Below are positions 41,531-50,451 of a stretch of DNA of 64,000 bases, piece by piece. Origin of the DNA: Firmicutes bacterium UBA2116 (GTDB taxonomy: Bacteria; Bacillota; Clostridia; Tissierellales; Sedimentibacteraceae); assembly GCA_002331025.1 (NCBI GenBank), contig DCYG01000022.1:1-64000 (forward strand). The letters run 5' to 3'. A program made the position numbers and the translations under genes. The notes under the pieces are model-generated. The model made no database searches, was not told the origin of the DNA, and was given only the letters and a program-made list of their open reading frames with translations. Each line of letters starts with the position of its first letter. Position 1 is the stretch's first letter.

Positions 41531-41920
41531 AGCAGCCTAAACCTATATCGTACAGGGATTAATCGATGGGATATATCAGAAAACCTGAAATTTGAGCGAA
41601 GCGAAAACAATAATCTATTATTTGTACTTGCGGATACTCGTACATATTCCGCCGGAGAATTGCTTATGTCTGCATTACGGAATAAAGACAATGTTATTTT
41701 TGTGGGAATCAACAGTGCAGGTGCATTAATGAATGATAATGGAGTCAAAATTGTACTTCCAAATTCAAAAATAAATATTCAGTGTGGTTCGGTATTGAGA
41801 TTCGACTATGATGAAACAGTATTTTCAGAAGAAACCGGATTTCGCCCCGACATATGGGTTGGGACCGATTCTTTGGAGCATACTCTTAATTTGATTTCAT
41901 ATTATAGATTAAACAAATAA
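41531..41920 (+). pseudogene. C-terminal remnant of an S41-family peptidase
   Basis: An open frame without a proper start encodes the end of an S41 (C-terminal processing) peptidase-like protein: LLFVLADTRTYSAGELLMSAL, with the S-A-G-E catalytic-serine context, then IFVGINSAG and a final RPDIWVGTDSLEHTLNLI. The usual N-terminal half (roughly 250 residues or more) is missing. The promoter and SD upstream now lead into a 13-codon frame out of phase. The gene has lost its 5' part. No S41 N-terminal sequence was seen elsewhere in the window. Confidence 0.75.
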
Positions 41921-41963
41921 TATTGACGCCCTTTGATTAAATTAACGTGGAGGTATTGAGCAT

Positions 41964-44318
41964 ATGATAAAAAAACGACTGATTATTTTTCTGACAATTT
42001 GTCCTCTTGTAATGAGTATGATTGTATCCGGATGTAAAGCGGAGACATCATCTTTTAATGAAGAAATGCCTGTTGCCGATAACACTTTGGTATGGAATTT
42101 ATCATCAGAGGATATTACTTTCTGGGATCCTCATTCAAGTGCCAGCAGTGTGGTATATGATATTAACAGACAGATTTTTGAAGGATTGACCGTATTGGGG
42201 GAGAATGGTTACGAATTAGGTGCAGCAGAGAGCTTTACGGTGTCTCCCAATGATGAAGGAGTAGAAAATACCGTATATACATTCGAAATTAGAAAGGATG
42301 CAAAATGGTCCGACGGCAAGGATTTAACTGCCTATGACTTTGAATATTCTTTCAAACGAGCATGCGGACAGAAGGGCAGTGGTCTTTCTGCTATGTTGGG
42401 ATTGTATATAAAAGGAGCAGAGGATTATATAAACGGAAAAGGCAATGAGGATGATATAGCGGTAAATTCAATTGATGAAAAAGTTTTTAAAATAGAACTC
42501 AGGGAGCCGGTGCCGTATTTTCCGCAAATAGCGGCAATGCTTTTTCCTGTAAGGCAGGATGTTGTGGAAAGCAACGGGGAAGGATGGGAAACAAATCCTG
42601 ATACTTGCATATCAAACGGACCATATACCATTTATTTTTATGAGCCGGGCTCGTATATACTTTTGTCAAAAAATAATAATTATTATGACATGGATAGTGT
42701 TAAAACACCATATATTAAGTGCCTGATAAACAATTCATACAACAATGAATTTTCTCATATTATGATGATTTACCCCAATAATGACATGAAAGACGATGAT
42801 ATGCTCTTTACAGATTATATCGGTACATCTTGGATATGGATAAATACTAAAAAAGAACCTCTCAATGATATTAACGTAAGAAAAGCACTTTCTTATGCAA
42901 TTGACAGGCAATATTTATGTGAGAATTTGTATTATGGAAGTATTCCGGCACCGGGAATCATACCTCCGGATATGAGGTTGCATGACGGTGTTGTTGGGGA
43001 TAAAAGAGTAGGAACTAATTATATAGACACGGTAAATCCTCAAAAAGCAAGAGGACTAATAAGCAAAACAGAATATAAGGATGATTTTCCGGAGATTGAA
43101 TTAACGGTCATCCGTGAATATGAGGGGCAGCTTTTTAAAAGCATGATTGAAAATAATGCGGATATAAAAATAAAGCTTAATATAGTTTCCTTTGAGGAAT
43201 TGTTAAAAAAAGACCGTGAAGGTGATTACGAGATGCTTTATAGCTCTTGGGCAGCAGACTATTATGATCCTATGGCATACCTTGCAAATTTTATATCTAA
43301 CTCAGGAGATAGCAGTAATTCATGGTATAGCTATGATTTTGAAGAAGCAATAGAAAATTCCTTAAAAGCAGAAGGAAAGGAAAGAGACAATTATCTGATG
43401 CAGGCGGAGAAAATATTGATTGATGAGCTGCCTGCAATTCCGCTGAACCATTATTGTAGAATCTATCGTTTTAATAATAAAGCAGTGGAAAATTTGAAAT
43501 GTGATGTAATGGGAAACCTAATAATAAAGGGCTGCGAACTGAATTTGGAAGAAGCCGGACTTAAACAGGCAAAGGAAGAAATAGATAAAAAGGGATATTA
43601 TGAGGACAGTGGTGGATACAAATTTGATAAGTATATTGTAAGTGAGCATTTTGAGCTTTATTACAGCTCGAACGATGAATCAAATGAAGGGTTCGCTTCA
43701 AGCTCCGTTGAGATATTGGAAAAGAACTATGACAGAATATTGAAATTTTTAGATGTAAAAGAAAAAGATATGCCAAACGTAAAGGTGTATATGTATGATC
43801 AATATGAGCCATTAAGGCAGGTAACACTGAAGGATGCAAGCTTTGACGGTGATGCAATGGCAATGGATGCCTTTCAGGGAATAGCAATAGGTAAGGACAC
43901 TATTTATTTCACATTAAAAAGCAAAAGTGAAAAGTATACTGATATAGGACCACTTATATTGCATGAATTCACTCATACTGTGACCTATGCTTTGGTAGGC
44001 GAAAAGACACCTCCTGCATGGTTGTGGGAAGGAACGGCAATGTATCTTGCGGGACAGGGAAGCAGTGATAAGTCTCATTACAACTATCTGCTGCAGACAG
44101 GTCTTCCCAAACTATATGAGCTAAATGACAGTAATAGTCATTACAAATACACATACGGTCACAGCTTGGTAGAATTTATCATTGGAACATATGTCAGAGA
44201 AAAGCTTGTTGAATTACTTAAGGAAGGTGGAGATTTAGAAAAGGTTCTTAATATTACTGAAAATGAATTAAGAGATGAATGGACAGAATTCTATAAAACA
44301 AAAATAGGTGAAAATTAA
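41964..44318 (+). CDS. Peptide/solute-binding lipoprotein fused to a gluzincin-type metallopeptidase domain
   Basis: A 784-residue lipoprotein (lipobox VSGC, about residues 20-23). Residues about 45-520 are a family 5 (OppA-like) solute-binding protein: VWNLSSEDITFWDPHSS, QIFEGL, EIRKDAKWSDGKDLTAYDFEYSFKR (broken here) and DINVRKALSYAIDRQYL. Residues about 560-784 contain LHEFTHTVTYAL (HExxH at about 667-671) and a downstream PAWLWEGTAMYLAG glutamate, a peptidase_MA-like zinc site. No ABC permease genes are adjacent. The fusion would sit outside the membrane and might both cleave and bind peptides. Confidence 0.85.
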   Translation: MIKKRLIIFLTICPLVMSMIVSGCKAETSSFNEEMPVADNTLVWNLSSEDITFWDPHSSASSVVYDINRQIFEGLTVLGENGYELGAAESFTVSPNDEGVENTVYTFEIRKDAKWSDGKDLTAYDFEYSFKRACGQKGSGLSAMLGLYIKGAEDYINGKGNEDDIAVNSIDEKVFKIELREPVPYFPQIAAMLFPVRQDVVESNGEGWETNPDTCISNGPYTIYFYEPGSYILLSKNNNYYDMDSVKTPYIKCLINNSYNNEFSHIMMIYPNNDMKDDDMLFTDYIGTSWIWINTKKEPLNDINVRKALSYAIDRQYLCENLYYGSIPAPGIIPPDMRLHDGVVGDKRVGTNYIDTVNPQKARGLISKTEYKDDFPEIELTVIREYEGQLFKSMIENNADIKIKLNIVSFEELLKKDREGDYEMLYSSWAADYYDPMAYLANFISNSGDSSNSWYSYDFEEAIENSLKAEGKERDNYLMQAEKILIDELPAIPLNHYCRIYRFNNKAVENLKCDVMGNLIIKGCELNLEEAGLKQAKEEIDKKGYYEDSGGYKFDKYIVSEHFELYYSSNDESNEGFASSSVEILEKNYDRILKFLDVKEKDMPNVKVYMYDQYEPLRQVTLKDASFDGDAMAMDAFQGIAIGKDTIYFTLKSKSEKYTDIGPLILHEFTHTVTYALVGEKTPPAWLWEGTAMYLAGQGSSDKSHYNYLLQTGLPKLYELNDSNSHYKYTYGHSLVEFIIGTYVREKLVELLKEGGDLEKVLNITENELRDEWTEFYKTKIGEN

Positions 44319-44467
44319 GGTCTCTATCGGTCTAATTTGCTTGACGACAACAGTCCAACTGATAACTTGGGCGGTTAACTTTTTTCTCGAATAAGCTGTT
44401 TTTTACAAAGAATTGTCCGATATATATCAAGGAAATGACTGAAAATGACATAATATCGGAGGTATCA

Positions 44468-45928
44468 ATGAAACAGTTTAGAAAAATAGGATTACTTCTG
44501 CTTGTGACGGCAATATTCTTCACAGGCCCTGCGTATGCAGCAGGAGTATATACGAGCGAGAGCATTAACGGAATAAAAATCAATCATGTGGACATAAAAA
44601 TTGAGAACAATATAAAGCCTGTGGTTCTTAATGCCGGCAATCAGATGAATACCACGGATTCGCTGGCAAATATGGCTAAAAATGCAGGAGCTTTTGCAGC
44701 AATAAACGGAACATATTTTGAAGCGTATGGCGGAACACCCGTTCCGTGGGGAACCTTGATTAAAAATAATAAAGTACTTCATATAAGCAATGGAGGCTCC
44801 GTTGTTGTAATAACATCCGAAGGCAGGCTCATAGTGGACAGACTTTCCTTTGAGTTTGAAGGATATGTAAATGGTGTATACAGGGCCATCCCATGGAGGA
44901 TAAACCATCCGAGTCCCGAAGCGGAAGCGATAACAATTTTTACTCCCGAATACGGAACTACGGTAAACGTATCAGATGGAGCAAAGGCAGTGGTTGTTAC
45001 AAACGGAAAGGTTACAGACATAGTGACCTGGGATTTTAACATTCCGGTCGATGGCTTTGCAATTTTGTACAACTCCTCGTCTGCATATCTTGTTGATGAG
45101 CGTTATAAAATAAATGACGAGGTATATTACAAGGTGAAAATAAACACTACATTTACCAGCCCGGAGGATTGGGACGATATAGTATGCGGATTGGGAGCAG
45201 GTCCCAGCCTGATAATAAACGGTGTGATAACAGCTGACGGATCGGCGGAAGGATTTGCTGATGCCAAAATAAATATAAACAGTGCAGGAAGGTCGTTCAT
45301 AGGAGCAAAGTCTGACGGAACCATAATAATCGGCAATATGGGTTCTGCCACAATAGCAGGTGCAGCGGAGGCATGCAGAAGTATGGGACTCGTGAATGCA
45401 ATGTGCCTTGACGGAGGCGGTTCCATAGCATTGTACTATCCTTCGTCAAATATAAATATGTCCGGCAGAAAAATAAACAACGCTCTGGCATTTGTGGAAG
45501 AAAAGGAAGCAGTAATAACGGCGATACCAACATCATCTCCCGTTATAATAGACGGAAAAACAGTAACACTTGACGTTTACAATATTAACAACAATAACTA
45601 TTTTAAGTTAAGGGATATTGCGATGCTTCTTAACAACAGTGAAAAGCAGTTTGGTGTTGAATGGGATGCAAGTAAAAATGCAATCAATCTCATTACTGAC
45701 AGTCAGTATATATCTGTAGGAGGAGAGCTGTCGGAACTGAAGGACAGAAATATAAAAAGTGCATCTGTGGCTAAATCGGATATTTATATAGACGGAATAG
45801 CAGCACAGTTGACAGCATACAACATAGATTCGAGCAGCTATTTCAAGCTGAGGGATATAGCCGAATATCTGAATTTCGATGTAGATTGGGATAGCACCAC
45901 AAATTCAATTGTTATAAGTACAAAGTAA
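44468..45928 (+). CDS. Secreted phosphodiester glycosidase (NAGPA-like) with copper-amine-oxidase-N-like repeats
   Basis: A 486-residue exported protein: signal peptide about residues 1-24 (ends AYAAG). The NAGPA-like phosphodiester glycosidase domain (about 60-340) reads FAAINGTYFEAYGGTPVPWGTL (broken here), VCGLGAGPSLIINGVI and AMCLDGGGSIALYY. Two copper-amine-oxidase-N-like modules follow, each with NYFKLRDIAMLL / SYFKLRDIAEYLNFDVDW. The latter modules are common surface-binding parts in Firmicutes. The enzyme probably trims sugar-phosphate links on wall or capsule polymers. ATG 44468 has CGGAGG. Confidence 0.85.
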   Translation: MKQFRKIGLLLLVTAIFFTGPAYAAGVYTSESINGIKINHVDIKIENNIKPVVLNAGNQMNTTDSLANMAKNAGAFAAINGTYFEAYGGTPVPWGTLIKNNKVLHISNGGSVVVITSEGRLIVDRLSFEFEGYVNGVYRAIPWRINHPSPEAEAITIFTPEYGTTVNVSDGAKAVVVTNGKVTDIVTWDFNIPVDGFAILYNSSSAYLVDERYKINDEVYYKVKINTTFTSPEDWDDIVCGLGAGPSLIINGVITADGSAEGFADAKININSAGRSFIGAKSDGTIIIGNMGSATIAGAAEACRSMGLVNAMCLDGGGSIALYYPSSNINMSGRKINNALAFVEEKEAVITAIPTSSPVIIDGKTVTLDVYNINNNNYFKLRDIAMLLNNSEKQFGVEWDASKNAINLITDSQYISVGGELSELKDRNIKSASVAKSDIYIDGIAAQLTAYNIDSSSYFKLRDIAEYLNFDVDWDSTTNSIVISTK

Positions 45929-45990
45929 CCATATTATCACCCCTCTTTCAGGTAGTTAACTGCCTATCCGTTGTGGCAATTTCCTTGACA
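45912..45990 (-). pseudogene. Decayed type I toxin locus, copy 2 (leader plus first codons)
   Basis: On the minus strand the leader (GGAAATTGCCACAACGGATAGGC), the SD (GAGGGGTGATAAT) and ATG-GTT-ACT (M-V-T) match the intact toxin at 41237. The frame then runs into the end of the glycosidase gene and stops after six codons (MVTLYL). The break coincides with the glycosidase stop codon, so the toxin gene was replaced at this junction. Confidence 0.7.
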
Positions 45991-46105
45991 TATTATACTA
46001 TAATATTGCAATATATTATAGTTATACTATGGAACAAATTTGTTATGCGAACGTCTTACTAAATGGTATACTAGTATTGATGTAAGCAAAAAGGAGTGAT
46101 GAGAA

Positions 46106-46507
46106 TTGGAGAAAAAAGTAATATTTATATCTTTATTGGTAATTAGTATATTGTTAGTTTTAATCGCAGGATGTTCGGAAAATAAAACGGCAGAACTTAA
46201 GGCGGGAAGATATGTTGTGCCGGGCAATGAATTGGTATTATCACCGCAGGTTATACTCAATGAAAATAATGAATACAGTTTTATCAGGAGTCCATATATA
46301 TCATTTTTGCCTACAGGAAATTATTCTATTGAGGATAATAAGCTTATACTTCATGCAGGCGAAAGCAAAGCATACATATTTACAATTGATGGAGAAAGTT
46401 TGATTTTTGAAAACGATGAGGATTTAATTAAAAAGGGAACCTTATTTGTTTTTTATGATGACGAAACATTTAGCACAGAGACAAAAATTACACATGCTGC
46501 TGATTGA
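46106..46507 (+). CDS. Putative lipoprotein of unknown function
   Basis: A 133-residue protein with a signal peptide and lipobox LIAGC (about residues 19-23). The mature part is beta-rich, including GRYVVPGNELVLSPQVILNE and YSIEDNKLILHAGESKAYIF (each within limits). The pattern resembles small META/lipocalin-like secreted beta-proteins, but no family is certain. Start is TTG 46106 with AGGAG upstream; no ATG fits the frame. It is followed 23 bases later by another exported-protein gene. Confidence 0.6.
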   Translation: MEKKVIFISLLVISILLVLIAGCSENKTAELKAGRYVVPGNELVLSPQVILNENNEYSFIRSPYISFLPTGNYSIEDNKLILHAGESKAYIFTIDGESLIFENDEDLIKKGTLFVFYDDETFSTETKITHAAD

Positions 46508-46530
46508 AAATATAAATATTGGAGCTTATT

Positions 46531-47013
46531 ATGAAAAAAATAGTGATATGTGGATTGTTTTTTCTTTTATTAATTGTATCAATAAGTTATAATACAGTGA
46601 TAAAAGTTGAAGATATAATAAAACCATACTCTGTAGAAAAATTACCCGATGAAATAAAGACATATATATTTTTTTCCATCCATTCAAGCAAAGAATTGAA
46701 TGTAGACGGATATGAATCGAAAAAAGAAATTATTGATTTGCTAAGCAGTATAAAAGTTAAAAAGGTGTTAATTTCTCCCCAAGCATATTCGCCGAAGTTA
46801 AAGGAAACATACCATATATTTTTATATAATTATGAAAATGAAATAAAAACTCTTTATGTTAATATTTTAGATAAAAAATATATCAGAGTAAATGATATTA
46901 CGTATAAAATGCAGAATAATCCTGATTTATCAAGTATATACAATTCAATAATTATGGCACAACCGAAAGGTCTTATTGATAAGTTTTACTATGATTTGAT
47001 AGAAGATAATTAA
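46531..47013 (+). CDS. Putative membrane-anchored protein of unknown function
   Basis: A 160-residue product with an N-terminal hydrophobic signal anchor (KKIVICGLFFLLLIVSI) and a Tyr/Lys/Ile-rich extracytoplasmic part. I recognise no domain. ATG 46531 with TTGGAG at 7 bases is the best start. It is probably cotranscribed with the lipoprotein before it. Confidence 0.5.
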   Translation: MKKIVICGLFFLLLIVSISYNTVIKVEDIIKPYSVEKLPDEIKTYIFFSIHSSKELNVDGYESKKEIIDLLSSIKVKKVLISPQAYSPKLKETYHIFLYNYENEIKTLYVNILDKKYIRVNDITYKMQNNPDLSSIYNSIIMAQPKGLIDKFYYDLIEDN

Positions 47014-47039
47014 TATATTAATTTGACTGTAGATAGTTT

Positions 47040-47096
47040 CTCTTCAGGGAGTTAACCGGCCTATCCGTCGTGGCAATTCCTTTGACATTTAAGGGG
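47040..47096 (-). repeat. Decayed type I toxin leader, copy 3
   Basis: On the minus strand the block GTCAAAGGAATTGCC-ACGACGGATAGGC-CGGTTAACTCCC repeats the leader of the toxin at 41237. The SD and coding part are gone (GAGAAACTATC follows). This confirms that the leader is the best-conserved part of the family. Confidence 0.65.
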
Positions 47097-47200
47097 GAGC
47101 CTAAATATATTTTTAAAGAATTAAAAAATATGATAAGCTATAACGTAATTTTAAATTATCTAAAAGATAAAGTAAAAAAATATTTGAGAGGAAATTAAAA

Positions 47201-47587
47201 ATGAAACCAGAGATTAACCTTATCACAATTTGGACAGATGATATAGACAGGATGAGAAATTTTTATAATCAGGTTCTTGGATTTAAAATTAACAATGATC
47301 TTGGCAATTACGTTGAATTTGAAAACAATGGAGCAAGATTTGCTATTTGTTTGAGAAATGTTATGTATGAATATAGCGATGAATACAGAAAAAAAGCAGT
47401 CGGACAGTCCTTTGAGCTTGCTTTTCCATGCGAGCAGCCAGATGATGTTGATCAATCCTTTGAAAAGTTAGTTGCGATGGGGGCAACTCCAATTCATGAA
47501 CCACAGGACATGCCGTGGAATCAAAGAACCGCATTGTTTGCTGATCCCGACGGCAATATACATGAAATTTTTGCGGAGATTATTTAG
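47201..47587 (+). CDS. VOC-family (glyoxalase/bleomycin-resistance-like) protein
   Basis: A 128-residue vicinal-oxygen-chelate protein. INLITIWTDDIDRMRNFYNQVLGFK (broken here) is the first beta-alpha-beta-beta-beta module, and the second ends AVLFADPDGN-IHEIFAEI in type (here TALFADPDGNIHEIF). Metal ligands are not fully obvious. The substrate is unknown; such proteins include lyases, dioxygenases and antibiotic-sequestering proteins. RBS GAGAGGA. Confidence 0.8.
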   Translation: MKPEINLITIWTDDIDRMRNFYNQVLGFKINNDLGNYVEFENNGARFAICLRNVMYEYSDEYRKKAVGQSFELAFPCEQPDDVDQSFEKLVAMGATPIHEPQDMPWNQRTALFADPDGNIHEIFAEII

Positions 47588-47635
47588 GTAATTTTTATTT
47601 AAAAATGGTTTTATTGTAAGTGATGAGGAGCATCT

Positions 47636-48127
47636 ATGAAATCTATTTCAGATGATAATGAACGAGTTATTGAATTTAACTATATAGACAGTGATATGAT
47701 AGAAGAAATACGGCAGCTTTTTTTGGAATATGCGGAATCTTTAGGAGTAGACTTAAATTTTCAGGATTTTGAGTCAGAGATTAACTCACTTCCCGGAAAA
47801 TACGAACCGCCTGACGGAATTTTGATATTGGCATCAGTTAACGGTAAATCGGCCGGTTGTGTTGCTCTTCGCAGGCTTTCAAAAGATATATGTGAAATGA
47901 AAAGACTCTATATTCGTGATGAATATAGAAGATTGGGAATAGGTAAAAAGCTCATTGTTATGATAATCGAAGAAGCAAAAAAATTAAAATACAGATATAT
48001 GAGACTTGATACTCTTCCGACAATGAAAAAAGCACAGGAGCTGTATGCTTCATTAGGATTCTATGATATAGAACCATATGTCTATAACCCCATTGAAGGA
48101 ACAAGATTTTTGGAGCTCGTATTGTAG
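47636..48127 (+). CDS. GNAT family N-acetyltransferase
   Basis: A 163-residue GNAT. AGCVALRRLSKDICEMKRLYI leads to motif A RDEYRRLGIGKKLI, then the C-terminal LDTLPTMKKAQELYASLGF strand-helix typical of the family. The cytosolic acetyl acceptor is unknown. RBS TGAGGAG. A strong terminator follows directly. Confidence 0.85.
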   Translation: MKSISDDNERVIEFNYIDSDMIEEIRQLFLEYAESLGVDLNFQDFESEINSLPGKYEPPDGILILASVNGKSAGCVALRRLSKDICEMKRLYIRDEYRRLGIGKKLIVMIIEEAKKLKYRYMRLDTLPTMKKAQELYASLGFYDIEPYVYNPIEGTRFLELVL

Positions 48128-48144
48128 GACTATATAAAATTTAT

Positions 48145-48177
48145 AACTGTTGAGGTGGAAACCTTAACGGTTTTTTT
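48145..48177 (+). terminator. Terminator of the GNAT gene
   Basis: AACTGTTGAGG and CCTTAACGGTT pair over 11 positions (two G-U) round a 6-base loop, followed by seven T's. Confidence 0.8.
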
Positions 48178-48215
48178 GTAATTGAAATTATTGTAAAAGT
48201 AATCCCATATTAAGG

Positions 48216-48270
48216 TTGACAGAACTACTACTATGCGGTACAATATAGTTAACTATTATGCAGTGCAAGG
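48216..48270 (+). promoter_or_regulatory. PadR operon promoter with candidate autoregulatory operator
   Basis: TTGACA (48216-48221) and TACAAT (48239-48244), spacing 17. Across and past the -10 lie two related 18-base direct repeats, ACTACTATGCGGTACAAT and ACTATTATGCAGTGCAAG, and the palindrome ATAGTTAACTAT. Position over the promoter fits repression by the PadR encoded next. Confidence 0.65.
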
Positions 48271-48282
48271 TAGGTGAAGAAC

Positions 48283-48606
48283 GTGGTAGATAAATCACAA
48301 TTATTACGAGGAACATTGGAAGGATGCATAGTAAAAATAATCGGTGACGAAGAAACGTACGGGTATGAAATAATATCCCGTTTACAGGATTATGGTTTTG
48401 ATGATGTAAGAGAAGGCACAACCTATCCAATTTTGGTAAGACTTGAGAGAAAAAAAATCATAACGTCCAAGTACAAAGAATCTCCTCTTGGACCAAAAAG
48501 AAAATATTATTTCCTAACTGAAACAGGGAAGGAATTTTTAAATGAATTTCAGACGGTGTGGAACGATGTAAAGGAATCAGTTGATAAAGTATTGAAAGGG
48601 GAATAA
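48283..48606 (+). CDS. PadR family transcriptional regulator
   Basis: A 107-residue winged-helix regulator: LLRGTLEGCIVKIIGDEETYGYEII is the PadR helix-turn-helix (broken here), EGTTYPILVRLERKKII the recognition helix and wing start, and GPKRKYYFLTETGKEFL the wing. It should repress its own promoter until a ligand or stress releases it. Start GTG 48283 with GGTGA upstream. It is 2 bases from the DUF1048-like gene, its usual target partner. Confidence 0.88.
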   Translation: MVDKSQLLRGTLEGCIVKIIGDEETYGYEIISRLQDYGFDDVREGTTYPILVRLERKKIITSKYKESPLGPKRKYYFLTETGKEFLNEFQTVWNDVKESVDKVLKGE

Positions 48607-48608
48607 AT

Positions 48609-49295
48609 ATGTTTATGAATGAAATGCTCTTACTTAAAAAAGAAAATGAAGCACAAATAAAAACATTAAGAGATGACGATGTACAGACAATAAAAGATAT
48701 CATGAAGGGCATGAGTATATTTAAGGTCAATTCTTATGATGCACAGGTAATAAAAAGAGATCTGATTGGTATGGCTCAGGAATTTGAATTAAGAAATAAA
48801 ACCTTACATGATGCAATCGGGAGTGACGTAAAAGGCTTTGCTCAGGATATTATAAAAAACAGCGGAGGGCCATGTAGATACGAAATCTTTTTGGGATTTT
48901 TTATAAAGCTGTCAGGGTACTTTTTTGCTTGGTTTCTTGTATTGGCTGTTGGTGCATATAGTGGAAATTTTGTCTGGAATGCTGATCCGATTATGATTGT
49001 ATTTTACTTCGCCATGGTAATACTCAGCTTTATAACAGAGGGGCTGATAAACCCTGTGTTCAGCATGGAAAAAGGATTTAAGAAAGAAATTGGTTCAATA
49101 ATCCCCATATCATTGTTTTTAGCGGTATCAATTATGTTCTACTTTATGTACGACAAGCAGAACATAAGAGAAATTAATACAGGTTATATAGTGATTACAT
49201 CAGGAGTTTCATACCTTATAGTAAAATACCTAAATACTAAAAATATTAATAAGCTAGCAAGTAATAAAAAGAACTTTATACAGGATTTAAGTTAA
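48609..49295 (+). CDS. DUF1048-like membrane protein paired with PadR
   Basis: A 228-residue protein. The N-terminal soluble part (about 1-95) is helical with a DUF1048-like SFKVNSYDAQVIKRDLIGMAQE-type stretch (here IFKVNSYDAQVIKRDL). It is followed by four or more membrane helices (about 100-210). PadR plus DUF1048-type gene pairs are common in Firmicutes and are thought to respond to envelope or drug stress; the function of the membrane protein is unknown. GGGGAATA RBS. Confidence 0.65.
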   Translation: MFMNEMLLLKKENEAQIKTLRDDDVQTIKDIMKGMSIFKVNSYDAQVIKRDLIGMAQEFELRNKTLHDAIGSDVKGFAQDIIKNSGGPCRYEIFLGFFIKLSGYFFAWFLVLAVGAYSGNFVWNADPIMIVFYFAMVILSFITEGLINPVFSMEKGFKKEIGSIIPISLFLAVSIMFYFMYDKQNIREINTGYIVITSGVSYLIVKYLNTKNINKLASNKKNFIQDLS

Positions 49296-49308
49296 TTGAT
49301 GTAAAAAG

Positions 49309-49352
49309 AATTCAAAAGAATTCTGGGGAAGGGCACGAAAAGGTCCGTCCCC
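49309..49352. terminator. Two hairpins after the PadR/DUF1048 pair
   Basis: AGAATT-CAAAAG-AATTCT is followed by a GGGGA...TCCCC stem with a GGGCACGAAAAGGTCC core. The second resembles the GGGACACACC-TTTT element at 59453-59512 (family C). T-rich sequence follows after 49366. Confidence 0.45.
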
Positions 49353-49465
49353 GAAATGCCGGAATGCCTTTTTGTTATTTTTTTAATTTATTGTAACAGG
49401 TTTTCCGTTATGCTATGATAATTTAAACATATTTCTACATATATACTTAATCAAGGAGTGAATTA

Positions 49466-50437
49466 ATGAAATATATCGAAAGTATCAGCGATGATGTATA
49501 TTTTAATCTTGCTTTAGAGGAATATATATTTAATAATTTAAAAGATGATACGTACTTTATGTTATGGAAAAATGAAAACAGTATTGTTATGGGGAAGCAT
49601 CAAAATGCTTACGAAGAAATAAATATTAAGGCAATAGAACAAAATAATATTAAAGCAGCCAGAAGGAATACAGGCGGCGGCACAGTCTTTCATGACAGGG
49701 GTAACTTAAACTACTCTGTTATAACTGATTATGATAAAAATAAATTTATAGATTATGATCAATTTATTATACCTGTAATAAATGCATTAAATTCGATCGG
49801 AGTTAAAGCTGAAAAAAGAAGAACCAGTGATATAGCAATAGATGGCAAAAAAATATCGGGAAGTGCCCAAACTATAAAAGGCAACAGAGCTTTACACCAT
49901 GGAACGCTGTTGTTTTCTGCAGATTTAACAATGCTTCATGATTTATTAAAGACTACCGAAGGAAAAATTGAATCAAAGTCGGTGAAGTCAGTAAGAAGTA
50001 TTGTTACCAATATAAGAGATCATCTTATTGATACTGCAATAAATATAGATGAGTTTCAAAAAATGTTTTCTGATGCAATGTTTTCCGGCAATACAGAAAA
50101 ATATGAAATAAATCAGGAGCAAATAGAATCGGTATGTGAACTTGTTGAAAATAAATATTCCAGATGGGAATGGAACTTTGGAGCTTCACCGGATTTTTAT
50201 TTTGAAAAGGAAAGTGCTGTTGCCGGTGATGCAATAAAAGTAAATTTAAATGTTAAAAAGGGAATAGTTACAGAATGTAATATTCGAGGAACTAACCTTA
50301 TCTGCAAAGAATTAGAAGAAAACATTATCGGTTCACGTTACAGCTATATTGATACTGTAAACAGGCTTAAAGAGTATAGTTCTCTGAAAGGTATATTAAA
50401 TATAAATTATGAGGAATTAGCTGATTGCTTTTTCTGA
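49466..50437 (+). CDS. lplA: Lipoate-protein ligase A
   Basis: A 323-residue enzyme attaching free lipoate to lipoyl domains via lipoyl-AMP. Signatures: WKNENSIVMGKHQN, RRNTGGGTVFHDRGNLNYS, the lysine region KKISGSAQ and a H-H-G-T-L-L-F segment. The C-terminal accessory domain (about 245-323) is present. It begins the lipoate gene group and ends 15 bases before the free-standing lipoyl protein gene. Confidence 0.93.
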   Translation: MKYIESISDDVYFNLALEEYIFNNLKDDTYFMLWKNENSIVMGKHQNAYEEINIKAIEQNNIKAARRNTGGGTVFHDRGNLNYSVITDYDKNKFIDYDQFIIPVINALNSIGVKAEKRRTSDIAIDGKKISGSAQTIKGNRALHHGTLLFSADLTMLHDLLKTTEGKIESKSVKSVRSIVTNIRDHLIDTAINIDEFQKMFSDAMFSGNTEKYEINQEQIESVCELVENKYSRWEWNFGASPDFYFEKESAVAGDAIKVNLNVKKGIVTECNIRGTNLICKELEENIIGSRYSYIDTVNRLKEYSSLKGILNINYEELADCFF

Positions 50438-50451
50438 TTCAGGAGGTAAAT

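Noticed and set aside
41521..41562. 13-codon ORF with good promoter and SD
   Set aside because: Most simply the displaced start of the decayed S41 peptidase gene; too short to support as a gene or leader peptide.
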